A stretch of DNA of 64,000 nucleotides from positions 1,592,001-1,656,000 of the forward strand of contig NZ_JAJNAY010000001.1 in the NCBI RefSeq assembly GCF_021010565.1. Direction: 5' to 3'. Under the pieces are notes generated by a model. That model was not told the origin of the DNA and did no database searches. It worked only from the letters and a program-made list of their open reading frames with translations. Position numbers and translations under genes: made by a program. The DNA is from Chryseobacterium turcicum (lineage in GTDB: Bacteria; Bacteroidota; Bacteroidia; Flavobacteriales; Weeksellaceae). Of the stretch, positions 1 through 9,072 are shown piece after piece (positions within the stretch are counted from its first letter, which is position 1; each line of letters opens with the position of its first letter).

Positions 1-1377
1 GAAAAAACAGCAATTCGCGAATGTGTACGTTTGGCAAAGCGCTATGCAAAAGGAAAAAAACTTCCCGATGCAGCGATTGACCTTTTAGACCGAACCATGG
101 CAGCAATCAAAATGCTTGATGAACTTTCGGAAAAAGAACTCGAAAGCTGGAAAGAAATTTATGAAAATATTTTAAAAGAAGAATATTTTGATGATAAAGA
201 TAAAGCCGATGAATTGATATGGAATTACAATTTATTAAGAGATAAAATCAGTCCTATTTTGTGGGGTTCTCTAAGCGAGCAGCCGCAAATTGATAATTCT
301 ATGCCGATAGAATCAATTCAAAAAATAATAGAAGAAACGTATGCCGAACTTTTACAGCATGCGGCTAAAAAAAGAGAGAAAGTTGACCGTCTCGAATTGG
401 CTGCGGTAATGGCAGCAAAAACCAATATTCCGATTGGGAAAATTCAGGCTCAAGAGAAAGAGAAATTGCTGAATATGGAAGGTCTTCTGATGAACAGAGT
501 GGTTGGTCAGGATCATGCCTTGAAAATACTTTCAGATGCTATTGTTGAAAACCGAAGTGGTTTAAACAAGCCAGGGCAACCTATTGGTTCATTTTTCCTT
601 TTAGGACCGACCGGAACAGGAAAAACAGAATTGGCAAAATCGATGGCAGAATTGCTTTTTAATGACGAAAAAGCAATGGTACGTTTTGATATGTCAGAGT
701 TTAAAGAAGAGCATTCTGCAGCACTTTTATATGGTGCTCCTCCAGGTTATGTAGGTTACGAGGAAGGAGGAATGTTGGTGAATAAAATTAGGCAGCAACC
801 ATACACCGTAGTTTTATTTGATGAAATTGAAAAAGCGCATCATTCGGTTTTTGATGTCTTTTTACAGATTATGGACGAAGGAAAAGTACATGATAAACTC
901 GGAAAAGAAGGAGATTTCAGCAACGCTTTGATTTTGTTTACTTCAAATATCGGTAGCGAAGAAATTGTAAAACAGTTTGAAGAAGGTAAAGTTCCCGAAT
1001 CGAATTCATTAATGCAGATTATGTCTAATTCCGGGAAATTCAGGCCTGAGTTTTTGGCAAGAATTACAGAAATTATTCCGTTTGCACCGATTACAGAATC
1101 TATTGCGGAAAGAATTTTTAATATTCAATTAAAATCGCTCCACAATTCATTAACCAGATTGGGAATGTCATTGAAAATAAGTGATGAAGCAGTAAAGAAT
1201 TTAGCATTAAACGGATTCAGCAGTAAATACGGTGCAAGACAAATTTCGGGTGTTATAAGATCGCAATTGGCAAGACCAATTTCGAAAATGATTGTACGAG
1301 AAGAAGTAAAAGCCGGACAAAACCTATCAGTAGACTGGAATACTGAAGAAGAAAAAATCAGCTGGAAAGTAGACTGA
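1..1377 (+). CDS. ClpV/ClpB-type AAA+ unfoldase, C-terminal part (5' end outside window)
   Basis: The frame is open from the first base, so this is the C-terminal 458 residues of a larger Clp ATPase; a TTG at base 31 is not the start. Visible in order are the end of the first AAA module (LPDAAIDLLDR), a middle region of about 140 residues, and a complete second AAA module with Walker A GPTGTGKTE (about base 606), pore-loop GYVG, Walker B VVLFDEIEKAH, FRPEFLARI and a GARQI sensor-2 motif. No IGF/IGL ClpP-docking loop is present, which argues against ClpA/ClpC and for a disaggregase or remodelling ATPase. The middle region is longer than in ClpA and shorter than in ClpB, as in the type VI secretion ATPase ClpV/TssH. 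The ClpV assignment is inference; class and truncation are certain. Confidence 0.85.
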   Translation, partial: EKTAIRECVRLAKRYAKGKKLPDAAIDLLDRTMAAIKMLDELSEKELESWKEIYENILKEEYFDDKDKADELIWNYNLLRDKISPILWGSLSEQPQIDNSMPIESIQKIIEETYAELLQHAAKKREKVDRLELAAVMAAKTNIPIGKIQAQEKEKLLNMEGLLMNRVVGQDHALKILSDAIVENRSGLNKPGQPIGSFFLLGPTGTGKTELAKSMAELLFNDEKAMVRFDMSEFKEEHSAALLYGAPPGYVGYEEGGMLVNKIRQQPYTVVLFDEIEKAHHSVFDVFLQIMDEGKVHDKLGKEGDFSNALILFTSNIGSEEIVKQFEEGKVPESNSLMQIMSNSGKFRPEFLARITEIIPFAPITESIAERIFNIQLKSLHNSLTRLGMSLKISDEAVKNLALNGFSSKYGARQISGVIRSQLARPISKMIVREEVKAGQNLSVDWNTEEEKISWKVD

Positions 1378-1535
1378 TTTCACAAGTCTGTATAAATTTT
1401 AATTTTAAATTAATTCTCTCGCAGATTTAGCTAATCAAGCTGATTTATTAAAATTCGCAAAATCTGTTTAATCTGCGTGAATATTAAAAGAGAATATTCA
1501 TTTTTAGAATATAGAAAGCTTAGAAACACATAAAA

Positions 1536-2384
1536 ATGAAACCAAATTTCAAGAAAATTATTGTAGCTGCAGTATTTTTAAGTTGTTCACAATTTGCAGA
1601 TGCTCAGTTTATTTCAGCATCTGATACTTCAGAAAGCAGTGTGAAGAAATACCAGAATATCATTGAAGCCAATAAAGAAGTGGTCACTTTTATTGAATAT
1701 TCTATGGTGGAAAAAGGTTTGCCGAAGCATTTAAGAAACTTAGCTTTAATAGAATCTCATTTCAACAGGAATGTTACTTCAAGCGCTGGAGCAGTAGGAG
1801 TGTGGCAGTTTATGACCGCCCATGCCAATCAATATGGGCTTACAGAAGATCGCCGAAATGACTTGTACAGAAGTACAAAAACAGCCGCAGTTTCGCTGAA
1901 AAATCTGTATAAAAAATACAATAATTGGGTAACGGTTGTGGCAGCATACAATTGTGGGGAAGGGAATATTGCGAAGGCAATGCAGGCTGCAAATTCTACG
2001 CAATATCATGTTTTTTCTAAATATTTGCCTGCAGAAACCATCAATCACGTGAAAAAGTATCTCAATGCATGTTATGCAACAGGAGAATTGTCATTGGTTT
2101 TAGATAATTACAATAATGCGAGAACAATCGCTCTTCTTAATACAAGAAATACAAATGCTACCGAAATTCCTTTGTCTGAAACTGAAATTAATGCCGGATT
2201 TAAACTCAATGTGATTGCAGATGAATTGAAAATCGAAATGAATGATCTCCTGAGTTGGAATCCAGAGATTGTTAGTACTTTAGAAGCTGATGGCGAGAGT
2301 AAATTTTTTCTTCCAACAGATTTAATGCCCGATTTTTTAATGAAAAAGAATGCGATTCTCTCGAAGTCGATACGTACAAAATAA
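1536..2384 (+). CDS. secreted lytic murein transglycosylase, MltD-like
   Basis: A 282-residue protein with a signal peptide (residues 1-23, ending ADAQ) and a family 1 lytic transglycosylase (SLT) domain at about 55-180. The catalytic glutamate is E73 in ALIESHFN, followed by the family motifs GAVGVWQFM and AAYNCGEGNI. The enzyme would cleave the glycan strand of peptidoglycan non-hydrolytically in the periplasm. The tail (about 205-265) contains LKIEMNDLLSWNPEI, which looks like one degenerate LysM-type wall-binding unit. It lies 158 bp after the Clp ATPase gene on the same strand, and a strong hairpin starts at its stop codon, so it ends a transcription unit. Link to the ATPase (for example a type VI locus edge) is conjecture. 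Confidence 0.9.
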   Translation: MKPNFKKIIVAAVFLSCSQFADAQFISASDTSESSVKKYQNIIEANKEVVTFIEYSMVEKGLPKHLRNLALIESHFNRNVTSSAGAVGVWQFMTAHANQYGLTEDRRNDLYRSTKTAAVSLKNLYKKYNNWVTVVAAYNCGEGNIAKAMQAANSTQYHVFSKYLPAETINHVKKYLNACYATGELSLVLDNYNNARTIALLNTRNTNATEIPLSETEINAGFKLNVIADELKIEMNDLLSWNPEIVSTLEADGESKFFLPTDLMPDFLMKKNAILSKSIRTK

Positions 2385-2422
2385 AACAAAATCCGAAGTT
2401 ATTATTCTTCGGATTTTGTTTT
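2383..2422. terminator. bidirectional intrinsic terminator
   Basis: A perfect 16-bp stem (AAAACAAAATCCGAAG with its complement) around an 8-nt loop, with A and T runs on the two sides. It sits between the convergent transglycosylase and aspartyl-protease genes and can serve both. Confidence 0.9.
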
Positions 2423-2429
2423 GTGTAAT

Positions 2430-3563
2430 TTAAGCAGATTCTATTTCAATTTCTTTTGTTTTGTTATTCCGCTCAATAACAATCTTCATTTTCGAACCAA
2501 AAAATTTTCTAAGAAAAGAGTACATTTCACAATTGTTTTTTGGAGGTGTTTCACCATTGATACTTATTAATGCATCACCTAGAACCAAATTCTCGACTCT
2601 TGTAGAAAGTATTGTTATCATATTTTTTTCTTTCTCAAAATTATAATTGACAGAAAATCCTAGATTATGCAGAGCTGTATCATTAATACTTTCAGTATTC
2701 TGATTTACCTGTTTTATAAAAAGTTTGTGATTTTTTAAATCTAAATAGGAAATAAACTGTTTGCTAAAATCAAATCCCATATTATTAAAATCATTTTTTG
2801 AGGTTTTAAAAACCTGATTAGTTACATTAAGGTTTTCAATTTGTATTTCCGCATTGTATATTTTATGGTGTAAATCTTTATCATTATTCACACCGTGTAT
2901 TCCATAGTTATTGCTCTTTGTATGATATGAAATATGCTGATTTTTTTCTATATATTTATTTAGTTTAAAATCTGTGGTACTTAATCCTCCGTTGCTTCCG
3001 GTATCAAACTGTACAAATCGTTTCTGTTTTCCTATTGTTATAGGCATATATGGAGCAGAAGTTTTTTGGAGTTTAATTTTGGTAAAACCAATAAGATGAT
3101 TTTCATTAAATGTTGAAGGAGTGTGAAAAACAATTTTTTTATTGTCAGGATTAATTTCCACAATATAGTTTTCCATTATATCTCGTCCAATAATTCCACT
3201 TATTTTTAAGTTCGTACAACTCATTTTTGAGAATAAATTTAAATCGGTATAAAGCACTTCTTGGTCAGTGTAGTTTTGATTTAAAAAATTAAAAGAAAAA
3301 TTCACAGCATTGATTGATTTTCTTTCACTGCCAATTCCTCCTATGTTCTCAATAATTTTTGAAACAGGAAGATTGGGAAAAACTTCTGAGTTTATGCATG
3401 TCATAAATGCTCCAGTATCAAAAACAAATTGATGATTTTTCCCCTCTACTGAGACATGAACAATAGGCCATCCGTCTATGATTTCAAATGGAACTGATAA
3501 TTCCTGAGCTTGGTTTTTTGTAAATGATAAAAACAAAATAAATAATAAGGAAAGCTTATACAT
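2430..3563 (-). CDS. secreted retropepsin-like aspartyl protease with C-terminal PDZ domain
   Basis: A 377-residue protein with a signal peptide (1-20, ending NQAQ). Two copies of the aspartyl-protease active-site motif are visible: FDTGAF at D49 and QFDTGSNGG at about residue 188, each in a region of roughly 130 residues. A PDZ-like domain closes the protein (about 295-377, with LVLGDALISINGE). A monomeric double-lobed retropepsin fold is therefore likely, acting outside the inner membrane. Similar PDZ-linked clan AA proteins of Bacteroidetes are mostly uncharacterised, so the substrate is unknown. It is transcribed alone, towards the terminator shared with the transglycosylase gene. Confidence 0.82.
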   Translation of the reverse strand: MYKLSLLFILFLSFTKNQAQELSVPFEIIDGWPIVHVSVEGKNHQFVFDTGAFMTCINSEVFPNLPVSKIIENIGGIGSERKSINAVNFSFNFLNQNYTDQEVLYTDLNLFSKMSCTNLKISGIIGRDIMENYIVEINPDNKKIVFHTPSTFNENHLIGFTKIKLQKTSAPYMPITIGKQKRFVQFDTGSNGGLSTTDFKLNKYIEKNQHISYHTKSNNYGIHGVNNDKDLHHKIYNAEIQIENLNVTNQVFKTSKNDFNNMGFDFSKQFISYLDLKNHKLFIKQVNQNTESINDTALHNLGFSVNYNFEKEKNMITILSTRVENLVLGDALISINGETPPKNNCEMYSFLRKFFGSKMKIVIERNNKTKEIEIESA

Positions 3564-3704
3564 AATGATTAAATACGATTGATATTAAAGTGATTTTTTT
3601 GTGAAATTTACCTCTTTTTAAAGATATGAAAAAATGTTGAAAATGCTTTAAATGCACAAAAAAATGAAAGTCTAGTTAAAAATAACATAACTTGTATCAA
3701 ACAA

Positions 3705-3745
3705 ACTAAAAAGTCCGAAACTTATCAAGTTTCGGGCTTTTTTTT
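3705..3745 (-). terminator. intrinsic terminator downstream of the antiporter gene
   Basis: Stem AAGTCCGAAACTT / AAGTTTCGGGCTT around a 3-nt loop, with one G-T pair, and T runs on both strands. In the minus direction it follows the antiporter stop codon by about 25 nt. Confidence 0.85.
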
Positions 3746-3769
3746 AATATCAATATCTAAATATGAGAA

Positions 3770-6058
3770 TTAAGGATTTGAGATAATCAATGTTGATGGA
3801 ATATCCGATAACCAAAGGCTTTTAGAATCGATTAAACCGCGCCAGCTTTTCTTGCTGATTAGCATTAAATCCTGCGACTGCAAAAATTCTTTTTCAATCT
3901 GTTTTTCGTTGTATAAAGTGATGTGATTGGGTGCAACCTGTTCGATGCTTCTAATCAGTTCTTTCACTTCAATATTATTTCTGATTTGTCCTGCAACATC
4001 CAAAATAATGATTTGTGAATTGTTATTATTAATCAGTCTTTTGGCATATTCAAGCAAATAGAAATCACTTAAATTAAAGATGGGAATAAACACTCTGTCT
4101 GCTGAATTAAAGTCTCTGTCTACCAATACTCCAACAGGAATATTGGTATTATCCAAAATCTGCAATGTAGAATCATCAAATGGCGAATTGTTGAAAATGT
4201 TGCTTTTCCCTTTTACAGTATTCAATAGTTTTTCAGGATTGATAATCTTCGTGGTGAAACCTAAAAGCCTTCCTAATAAACTCCCTTCGTACATCGATTT
4301 TCCGAGCATAATGAGAAGAAGATCGTAATTTCCTTTGTTTGAAATATTGGTCAAATCATTTTCAATATCAGTAGAAGCTTTGAAAAGAGTTGTTACTTCA
4401 AGTTTAAGTTCCTGCGAAGTTTCGATTACATTTTTAAACTGTTCTTTTTCAAAATCTTCAATATCAAAAGCGTGCAATTCATCAACTGGAGCGATATTCA
4501 TTGCCGTTACACTTTTATTACCATTCATTTTATTCGTAAGGTTGTCGGCAAGTTTTAGTAATGTACTTCCTGATTCTGGAGTTTCAAAAGATAAAAGCAC
4601 TCTGTATTTTGCATCATTATCATCATGATCTTCTTCTTCCAATGAAGATTTTTTTCCTTTAAAGAAATAATTGATGATGTCTAGACAAGGTCCGGTCATG
4701 AATGTAGTAAATAATGCCATGATGACCAGCATGGTGAATAATTCAGGTCCTAAAACTCCAAGATCGTAACCGATATTTAAAACGATAAGTTCGGTAAGAC
4801 CTCTTGTATTCATCAATGCACCAATGGTAAGACTGTCTTTCCAGCTTAATTTTAGGAATTTTGCGGTCAGTGCGCTTCCTACAAATTTTCCTACAACGGC
4901 TGTAAGAATAATAAAACCGCCGATTTTCCAAAGGTGTGGGTCATTCAATAATCCGACTTGTGTTCTTAAACCTGTAAATACAAAGAAAAGCGGAAGCAAT
5001 AGTACCAAGGCAACATCTTCTATTTTTTCGATAAAAAGGTTTCTGAATTTTACATTTTCAGGCATAATGGCTCCTGCCATAAAAGCTCCAAATAATGCAT
5101 GAATTCCGATAACTTCTGTGGCGTATGACGAGATAATAAGAATTAAGAAAAATACAGCAACCAATGCTTTGCTGATGAAACCTTTTCCTTTCTGAGATTC
5201 TGCAATTCTGTGTAAAAAGGGTCTCACTGCTTTAATCATAATAAAAACGTAAACAATCGCCATAATAATCACGAAAATAGATCCTGAAAAAGATCCTGCT
5301 TTTACCACTGCAATTACCGCTGCCAAAATACACCATGCTGTAATATCATCGGCTGCAGCACAGGTAATAACGACAGTTCCAATCTTCGTTTTATGTAAAT
5401 TCCGCTCCTGTACAATTCTAGCAAGAACCGGAAATGCGGTGATACTCATGGCAATCGCTATAAATAAAGCGAAGGAACTGAACTGAATTCCTTCCGGAGC
5501 AAATTCTTTATAAATGAAATAAGACAATCCAACTCCCAATGCGAAAGGAATAATGATACTTGCGTGACTGATGACAACGGCATCGTGTGCTTTTTTTCTT
5601 AAAACACTCAAATCAAGCTCCATTCCGACAATATACATGAAGAGAATTAAGCCTATTTGACTTAAAAACTGTAAATTTCCCAGAGATTCTGTCGGGAAAA
5701 TGAATGCTGAAAGTTCAGGAAAATACAATCCAAAAAGCGAGGGTCCTAAAACAATACCGGCAATCATTTCTCCAATTACGGAAGGTTGTTTCAACTTCAT
5801 GCATATCCATCCAAATAATTTTGCGACCAAAATAATCGTAACAATCTGAGCCAGTAAAAGTGCTAAAGGATGATGAAGATTTGATAAGAAAGAATCGGTG
5901 AAATTCTCCCACATTGTATTTCCGGTAGCTTTATTGGGTGTAATATTTTCTCCTATTTCTAATGTTTTTCCTTCAACGAAAAACCAATACATCAGGCATG
6001 AAAAAAAGATAATCGTTGCTACATAAAAAATAATATTTCGATATTTCCCCATATTCAA
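3770..6058 (-). CDS. cation:proton antiporter, CPA2 family (Kef/CHX-like)
   Basis: A 762-residue membrane protein. After one N-terminal hydrophobic helix (about 10-27) there is a 12-13 helix Na+/H+ exchanger domain (about 60-450) with segments typical of the family, such as PSVIGEMIAGIVLGPSLFG and GALMNTRGLTELI. The C-terminal 300 residues are soluble and resemble the universal-stress-like cytosolic tail of CHX-type exchangers. It should exchange monovalent cations for protons across the inner membrane; ion specificity cannot be read from the sequence. The gene is flanked by its own terminators and appears monocistronic. Confidence 0.92.
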   Translation of the reverse strand: MNMGKYRNIIFYVATIIFFSCLMYWFFVEGKTLEIGENITPNKATGNTMWENFTDSFLSNLHHPLALLLAQIVTIILVAKLFGWICMKLKQPSVIGEMIAGIVLGPSLFGLYFPELSAFIFPTESLGNLQFLSQIGLILFMYIVGMELDLSVLRKKAHDAVVISHASIIIPFALGVGLSYFIYKEFAPEGIQFSSFALFIAIAMSITAFPVLARIVQERNLHKTKIGTVVITCAAADDITAWCILAAVIAVVKAGSFSGSIFVIIMAIVYVFIMIKAVRPFLHRIAESQKGKGFISKALVAVFFLILIISSYATEVIGIHALFGAFMAGAIMPENVKFRNLFIEKIEDVALVLLLPLFFVFTGLRTQVGLLNDPHLWKIGGFIILTAVVGKFVGSALTAKFLKLSWKDSLTIGALMNTRGLTELIVLNIGYDLGVLGPELFTMLVIMALFTTFMTGPCLDIINYFFKGKKSSLEEEDHDDNDAKYRVLLSFETPESGSTLLKLADNLTNKMNGNKSVTAMNIAPVDELHAFDIEDFEKEQFKNVIETSQELKLEVTTLFKASTDIENDLTNISNKGNYDLLLIMLGKSMYEGSLLGRLLGFTTKIINPEKLLNTVKGKSNIFNNSPFDDSTLQILDNTNIPVGVLVDRDFNSADRVFIPIFNLSDFYLLEYAKRLINNNNSQIIILDVAGQIRNNIEVKELIRSIEQVAPNHITLYNEKQIEKEFLQSQDLMLISKKSWRGLIDSKSLWLSDIPSTLIISNP

Positions 6059-6186
6059 TAGTCATTTTATTTGAATGCAAATTTCTAAAGAATAAACGGA
6101 TGTAAAAACTTGTTTTTTTTGAAATGTAACGAATATGCAGAATAATGTAATGAAAAGAAGAGATCTGTAATCTAACCTTTGTCTAT

Positions 6187-6220
6187 GAAAAAATCCCTTT
6201 CAGAAACTAAAAGGGATTTG
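6187..6220 (-). terminator. intrinsic terminator of the Gfo/Idh gene
   Basis: Stem AAATCCCTTT / AAAGGGATTT (10 bp) with a 9-nt loop, followed on the minus strand by TTTTT. It lies 27 nt beyond the oxidoreductase stop codon. Confidence 0.85.
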
Positions 6221-6246
6221 TAATGTTTTATAATGAAACGGTAGTT

Positions 6247-7209
6247 TTAAGAAATCAATTTCATGATTTCTAAAGCTACTTTCAATGCTTCGGTTCCGTC
6301 TTCCAAAGAAACTTCAACGTTTTTATCTTCTAAAATCGAATCCGCAAAAGAATTTAATTCGTCCAAAATTGCATTATTAGCCTGAATATTTGGATACTCA
6401 AATAAAATCTGATTTTTTTCACCTTCAGCATTCTCAATAATCATATCAAATGGAGTAGGGTTTTCGGGAGCATCTTTCATTCTGATAACTTCTGCTTTTT
6501 TCTCTAAGAAATCAACAGAAACATAGGCATCTTTCTGGAAAAAACGACTTTTTCTCATCGCTTTCATAGAAATTCTTGAGGTTGTTAAATTGGCAACACA
6601 GCCGTTTTCAAACTCAATTCTTGCATTGGTAATATCCGGAGTTTTACTGACTACACAAACGCCGCTTGCATGAATATTTTTTACTTTTGATTTTACAACA
6701 CTCAGCAAAATATCAAGATCGTGAATCATTAAGTCTAAAACCACAGAAACATCAGTTCCACGCGGATTAAACTCAGCCAAACGGTGAATCTCAATAAACA
6801 TTGGGTTTTGAATATAATCTTTTGCCCCAATAAACGCAGGATTATATCTTTCAACGTGGCCAACCTGTGCTTTGATGCCGTTTGCTCTACATTTTGAAAG
6901 AATTTCTTCAGCTTGCTCAAGCGTCTGAGTCACTGGTTTTTCAATAAAAAAATGAAGCCCTTTTTCAATAGCTTTCAGAGCATAATCATAATGATACAAT
7001 GTTGGAGTAACAATATCCAACATTTCTATTTGATCTAATAATTCATCAAAATTTTCAAAATATTTATATCCGAATTCAGCTTCTAGCTTTCTTCCGTTTT
7101 CTACATCTTTATCGTGGAAACCTATGAAATCATATTTATCAGACTGATTTAGAAGTCTTAAATGTATTTTTCCCAAATGTCCGGCGCCTACCAAACCTGC
7201 TTTTAACAT
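6247..7209 (-). CDS. Gfo/Idh/MocA family NAD(P)-dependent oxidoreductase
   Basis: A 320-residue protein with an N-terminal Rossmann fold (GLVGAGHLGKIH at residues 5-16) and the family signature EKP (90-92). The segment LDLMIHDLDILL carries the conserved Asp/His of the catalytic region. The second half is the alpha/beta substrate domain. Members oxidise or reduce sugars, inositols and related compounds; UDP-sugar dehydrogenase activity is common in this length class, but the substrate cannot be assigned here. The gene stands alone with its own terminator and is divergent from pcm. Confidence 0.88.
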   Translation of the reverse strand: MLKAGLVGAGHLGKIHLRLLNQSDKYDFIGFHDKDVENGRKLEAEFGYKYFENFDELLDQIEMLDIVTPTLYHYDYALKAIEKGLHFFIEKPVTQTLEQAEEILSKCRANGIKAQVGHVERYNPAFIGAKDYIQNPMFIEIHRLAEFNPRGTDVSVVLDLMIHDLDILLSVVKSKVKNIHASGVCVVSKTPDITNARIEFENGCVANLTTSRISMKAMRKSRFFQKDAYVSVDFLEKKAEVIRMKDAPENPTPFDMIIENAEGEKNQILFEYPNIQANNAILDELNSFADSILEDKNVEVSLEDGTEALKVALEIMKLIS

Positions 7210-7272
7210 AGCGTTGTAATTTTTGTAAAGATAATAATTTTAGGTATTAGTAAATAGATGATAGGTTTTAGG

Positions 7273-7303
7273 TTGATAAGTATTGATTGTTTTTTTACTT
7301 TTG
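7273..7303 (+). promoter_or_regulatory. Bacteroidetes-type promoter for pcm
   Basis: A TTG (7273-7275) is followed after 20 nt by TACTTTTG (7296-7303), an exact match to TANNTTTG. The ATG of pcm begins 29 nt further on, which leaves a short leader. Confidence 0.65.
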
Positions 7304-7331
7304 TAGCTACACTATCTAATAACTGTTGATA

Positions 7332-7982
7332 ATGCATGATTCGTTTGTACATAAAGGGAAAAGGAAAAATTTGGTTGAATATCTTAGATACAAGATTGGG
7401 ATTTCGGATGAGAATGTACTTGCTGCAATAAATGCAGTACCGAGACACCTTTTTATTGAAAGTATTTTTGAAGATTTTGCCTATGAAGATCGTGCTTTTC
7501 CGATATTGGCGCATCAGACAATTTCTCATCCTTCAACGGTGGCAGAGCAGTCTGAGCTTTTGCAGGTGAAGCCAGGAGAAAAAGTGCTTGAAATAGGAAC
7601 TGGTTGTGGGTATCAAACGGCTGTTTTATTGGCGATGAAAGCCTTAGTTTATACGGTTGAAAGACAGAAAGATCTTTTCGATTTTTCTAAAAATAAACTG
7701 AGAGAAATGCACTTGTACCCAAAGTTTCAAAGCTTTGGAGATGGTTTTGCAGGACTTCCTACTTTTGCACCTTTCGATAAAATAATTGTGACTTGTGGAG
7801 CCGCAGTTTTACCTACTGAATTATTAAAACAATTAAAGGTAGGTGGGAAAATGGTAATTCCTTTGGGACCGACCGATCAACAGGTTTTGTATCGATTTAC
7901 TAAAATTTCTCCTACTGAAATTGAAAAAGAAGAATTTGGTGCGTATAAGTTTGTGCCGATGTTGAATAATACAAATCAGTAA
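7332..7982 (+). CDS. pcm: protein-L-isoaspartate O-methyltransferase
   Basis: A 216-residue SAM-dependent methyltransferase that repairs isoaspartyl residues in aged proteins. Motif I is VLEIGTGCGYQTAVL; the typical post-I acidic residue (YTVERQ) and VTCGAA follow, and ISHPSTVAEQ near residue 60 is the family's substrate-loop signature. An upstream in-frame TTG at 7326 is less likely than this ATG, which gives the usual N-terminus. It is divergent from the Gfo/Idh gene and is followed after 25 nt by a secreted protein gene. Confidence 0.93.
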   Translation: MHDSFVHKGKRKNLVEYLRYKIGISDENVLAAINAVPRHLFIESIFEDFAYEDRAFPILAHQTISHPSTVAEQSELLQVKPGEKVLEIGTGCGYQTAVLLAMKALVYTVERQKDLFDFSKNKLREMHLYPKFQSFGDGFAGLPTFAPFDKIIVTCGAAVLPTELLKQLKVGGKMVIPLGPTDQQVLYRFTKISPTEIEKEEFGAYKFVPMLNNTNQ

Positions 7983-8007
7983 AATATATAAAAGCAAACA
8001 ATAAGTC

Positions 8008-8511
8008 ATGAAATATTTAGCTTTTATATTCTTGATATTTTTAATTACAATTTCAAATGCGCAAAATGTTATTTCGAAATATGAGTTGCAAACGATTTTA
8101 AAAGAGTCTTTACAAAAATCTAGGAATATGGTTTCTACAGCAAATAACAATTGGAGTTATGATAACACAAATGATGATTATTATAAAAATGATACAATTG
8201 TTTTAAATTCCGCAAGAAGTTTTAAGATGGATTGTTGTAGAGTCATAAACTGGAGTTTTTATGAAAACGAAAGATGTGTAATTGAAAACGCAAACTATTG
8301 TAATGAACCGCCGACAAAATTAATTTCAAAAAAAGAAGATTATGTAACTCTGGAAATAATTGAGCTGTGTGGAGAAACTTATATAGAACAAAATAATTTA
8401 AATGGTATTTTAGATAGGTTTAAAATAATAGAATTTTTACGAAATAAACTACGTGGAATTGGCGAGGACGAATTCGATTATACGTTAAAATTATTTCGAA
8501 TTAGAAAATAA
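8008..8511 (+). CDS. secreted protein of unknown function
   Basis: A 167-residue protein with a clear signal peptide (residues 1-18, ending SNAQ) and no family that I recognise. The mature part is rich in Asn and Lys and contains five cysteines (including a CC pair near residue 73), which could form disulfides in the periplasm. It begins 25 nt after pcm and ends 21 nt before the DUF1801 gene, so it may be cotranscribed with both. Codon use is like its neighbours. Confidence 0.65.
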   Translation: MKYLAFIFLIFLITISNAQNVISKYELQTILKESLQKSRNMVSTANNNWSYDNTNDDYYKNDTIVLNSARSFKMDCCRVINWSFYENERCVIENANYCNEPPTKLISKKEDYVTLEIIELCGETYIEQNNLNGILDRFKIIEFLRNKLRGIGEDEFDYTLKLFRIRK

Positions 8512-8532
8512 ATTAGTTGTTTACTGACAGAT

Positions 8533-8928
8533 ATGATCAATCCCGATATTTTAGATTATAACGAAAGACAATCAGATTCAGACAAAGAAATTTGTAAAAT
8601 GCTTTCTCAATTAATTGATTCTGGTTTGAATGATGCTGAGAATAAAATCTGGCACGCTCATCCTGTCTGGTTTTTAGAAGGAAATCCAATTGTAGGGTAC
8701 AGCAAACAGAAAAAAGGAATTCGTTTGATGTTTTGGAGCGGAAAATCTTTTAATGAAGAACAATTGAATGTCGTAGGAGAAAAATTTCAGGATGCCTCTA
8801 TATTTTATAATAATGTCAACGAAATTATCGAAACTGATATTCTGCGTTGGCTTAAAAAGTCTGTGGAAATTCAGTGGGATTATAAAAATATTGTAAAAAG
8901 AAAAGGCGAGTTGATTAGATTGAAATAA
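8533..8928 (+). CDS. DUF1801 domain protein
   Basis: A 131-residue cytoplasmic protein with the features of the DUF1801 (YdhG-like) fold: an N-terminal helix pair, IWHAHPVWFLEGNPIVGYS, and RLMFWSGKSF followed by a C-terminal helical segment. Members are small single-domain proteins distantly related to the frataxin-like fold and lack a settled function. The gene is the last of the pcm cluster and is followed by an intrinsic terminator. Confidence 0.75.
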   Translation: MINPDILDYNERQSDSDKEICKMLSQLIDSGLNDAENKIWHAHPVWFLEGNPIVGYSKQKKGIRLMFWSGKSFNEEQLNVVGEKFQDASIFYNNVNEIIETDILRWLKKSVEIQWDYKNIVKRKGELIRLK

Positions 8929-9018
8929 ATTACTTAAAGAGATTAATCTGAGGTTTTTCGGAATGAAAATTGAACTTTAGTTTAAATGAAATCAAAAAAA
9001 TAAATCAATAATAATGAA

Positions 9019-9056
9019 TAAAAACCTCACTTGTAAAAGTAGTGAGGTTTTTATTT
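9019..9056 (+). terminator. intrinsic terminator
   Basis: Stem TAAAAACCTCACT / AGTGAGGTTTTTA (13 bp, perfect) with a 9-nt loop and a following T-rich tract. It closes the pcm cluster just before the 2-hydroxyacid dehydrogenase gene. Confidence 0.88.
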
Positions 9057-9072
9057 GTCTAAAAAATAAATA

